Shown here in pieces: positions 54,434 to 55,603 of a DNA stretch of 55,603 nt. Position 1 is the stretch's first letter. Each line of letters starts with the position of its first letter. The DNA is from Cylindrodendrum hubeiense (lineage: Eukaryota; Ascomycota; Sordariomycetes; Hypocreales; Nectriaceae): NCBI GenBank assembly GCA_014621425.1, contig JAANBB010000270.1, positions 1 through 55,603 of the forward strand, in the 5' to 3' direction. Below the pieces are notes generated by a model, which worked only from the letters and a program-made list of their open reading frames with translations, ran no database searches and was not told the DNA's origin. A program made the position numbers and the translations under genes.

Positions 54434-54505
54434 ACACAGCACAGTACACACAGTACATACAGTACACACAGTACAGCATAGCACAGCATTGCACGACACA
54501 GCATG
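54434..54505. repeat. ACAGTACAC-type microsatellite
   Basis: Imperfect copies of ACAGTACAC/ACAGTACAT, then ACAGCATAGC and ACAGCATTGC, over about 70 bp just after the DLT1 stop, probably within its 3' UTR. Confidence 0.8.
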
Positions 54506-54567
54506 TAACGACTTTTATGATAACCCACATGGCGCAGGCAAACTTGGCCAGATTTTCTAATTTTAAT

Positions 54568-54810
54568 TTATTCCTTGGTCTTAATGATCAATTTCCATCC
54601 TCTTTGGTTGAAATGAATTGAGATCATGTCGCTATCTGGTTCATTGTGCTGTTTACCTGCTTCCCATGCCCCTGAATACTCATTGATTCCTACACCCCAT
54701 GCGCAGATAAGCCCATCCCTCGGATCTGGATTCCTTGGAATAATCACAGACTCAGAACGTCTTGGTTTATGTAATGGCAGTATAGCTAAAACCGCATACG
54801 AACTTTGCAT
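54568..54810 (-). CDS. Small hypothetical ORF, 80 codons (doubtful)
   Basis: ATG at 54810, stop at 54568, minus strand. The product has a soluble-looking composition (for example ICAWGVGINEYSGAWEAGKQ) and differs from the low-complexity frames elsewhere in intergenic DNA, but I recognise no family. Codons are A/T-ending, unlike the neighbouring housekeeping genes. It could be a relic of a gene or mobile element, an exon of an unseen gene, or chance. Confidence 0.2.
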   Translation of the reverse strand: MQSSYAVLAILPLHKPRRSESVIIPRNPDPRDGLICAWGVGINEYSGAWEAGKQHNEPDSDMISIHFNQRGWKLIIKTKE

Positions 54811-55603
54811 CTACTTATAACAAAATATACAATTAAGCAAGTACAGTCAAAACCAACCCGATACTTCAAACGAGTACCAATACAAGCAAGCCCAAGCTCG
54901 AAGAGAAATGCCGCATGATTAAACACCCAAACGCAGATCCAGACAAGTTGCTTCGCTATAGTACATGCTCATGCAATATACTACATACAAAAGTGGTTAT
55001 AAACCAACCTTCAAAATAGCCCAACAATAGTCAGAAATATAACAGAGTTGAACACGATATAATTGAATAAGCTGAACGCCATAACTGTCTACCGTTGGCT
55101 GCATCATCTTTCTCGTCATATTTCACCCTCTTCCCCCATGGGTTTTGGTCAGTTGGGGGGGTTGGACCAAGTCCCCGAACGCACTACGACTTGACAAACA
55201 GAAGGAATTGGTAGGGAGTAAAAAGGACGAGACGGAGAAGAATACAGGACCTTTCTTTTGGACACGGGTGAGACTTGCTTTCATTACCCTGGGTGTGTTT
55301 TAATTGGGATCGGATTCCCACCTTTGATGTCTCTTTCTTTTATTGATCCACGCTGACGTTTGGCAACATTTTGGTGCGATAAGATAAGCGCATCGCCTGT
55401 GAAATAATTCCGAGCGGCTCAACACCAACATCGCCCATCACCAATTCAATCCTGCACCAGCCATTGCGCGCCCTCCACCACTTCCTCTCCCACCCGCCCA
55501 CTGCATACAGCACCCCTGAGAATCACACTCCTACGAAATCCTCCAAAGCGACTGCCGCCCCCCGACGCACCCAGCCAAAGCAACCGCCAGCGACGACAAG
55601 CCG

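Larger units (their letters stand above)
54361..55603. other. Terminal intergenic region, 1.2 kb
   Basis: From the DLT1 stop to the window end. It holds a CACAGTA-type microsatellite at 54434-54505, an AT-rich stretch (about 54530-55100) with a minus-strand 80-codon frame, and a C/A-rich, ATG-free stretch from about 55430 to the end that resembles a fungal 5' leader of a gene beginning beyond the window. Confidence 0.5.

Noticed and set aside
1..55603. tRNA/rRNA genes, CRISPR arrays, intact transposons
   Set aside because: GGTTCGA-like words seen fall within coding exons without cloverleaf context. There are no regular direct-repeat/spacer arrays and no transposase or reverse-transcriptase frames.

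Overview
The window reads as nuclear DNA of a filamentous ascomycete (Pezizomycotina, most likely Sordariomycetes). Genes are compact, with short GT-AG introns of about 45-125 nt and internal CTAAC/CTGAC branch sites. The housekeeping genes have G/C-rich third codon positions. The gene set is typically fungal: a Zn2Cys6 regulator, a 2EXR protein, a fungal rhodopsin-fold membrane protein, a hydrolase-NB-ARC-TPR NLR, Dlt1 and a She4/CRO1-type UCS protein. I did not try to name a species. All gene models come from reading frames, splice signals and remembered protein families; nothing was searched.

Layout. 1-1577: 3' part of a TCF25/Rqc1-like gene. 1578-5937: long non-coding stretch. 5938-8446: Zn2Cys6 transcription factor. 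9631-15265: an accessory-looking segment with less GC-biased codons, holding an NLR-type gene broken by one in-frame TGA (9631-13240) and a seven-helix rhodopsin-domain gene (14051-15265). 15788-20192: NAD(P)-binding protein, SCP-x type thiolase and a 2EXR protein. 20196-22657: gene-poor, with a degenerate CCATGGGTACCC-rich repeat field. 22658-23036: ATX1 copper chaperone. 23037-28794: 5.8 kb without a convincing gene. 28795-30058: zinc alcohol dehydrogenase.

30859-54360 is a dense conserved housekeeping block: ARP3 (-), taspase-like threonine aspartase (+), TFIIH subunit TFB4 (-), She4/UNC-45-like UCS protein (+), tRNA m5U methyltransferase TRM2 (-), gamma-glutamyltranspeptidase (+), ALG11 (-), COX18-like insertase (+), Pep12-like syntaxin (-), NDC1 (+) and DLT1 (+). 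Strands mostly alternate, so divergent pairs share promoters (ARP3/taspase, TFB4/UCS, TRM2/GGT, ALG11/COX18, PEP12/NDC1) and convergent pairs share short 3' spacers. These genes serve unrelated processes (actin branching, transcription and repair, myosin folding, tRNA modification, glutathione turnover, N-glycosylation, respiratory assembly, endosomal fusion, nuclear pores), and I see no biosynthetic or defence cluster among them.

The most interesting items are the NLR with a TGA where a conserved Trp codon is expected just after its P-loop, together with near-identical 126-bp TPR units; a gamma-glutamyltranspeptidase whose first coding exon is only 4 nt; a TRM2 with two start codons separated by a presequence-like segment; a taspase with a long low-complexity insertion before its cleavage site; and the cryptic repeat field at 20.3-21.0 kb.
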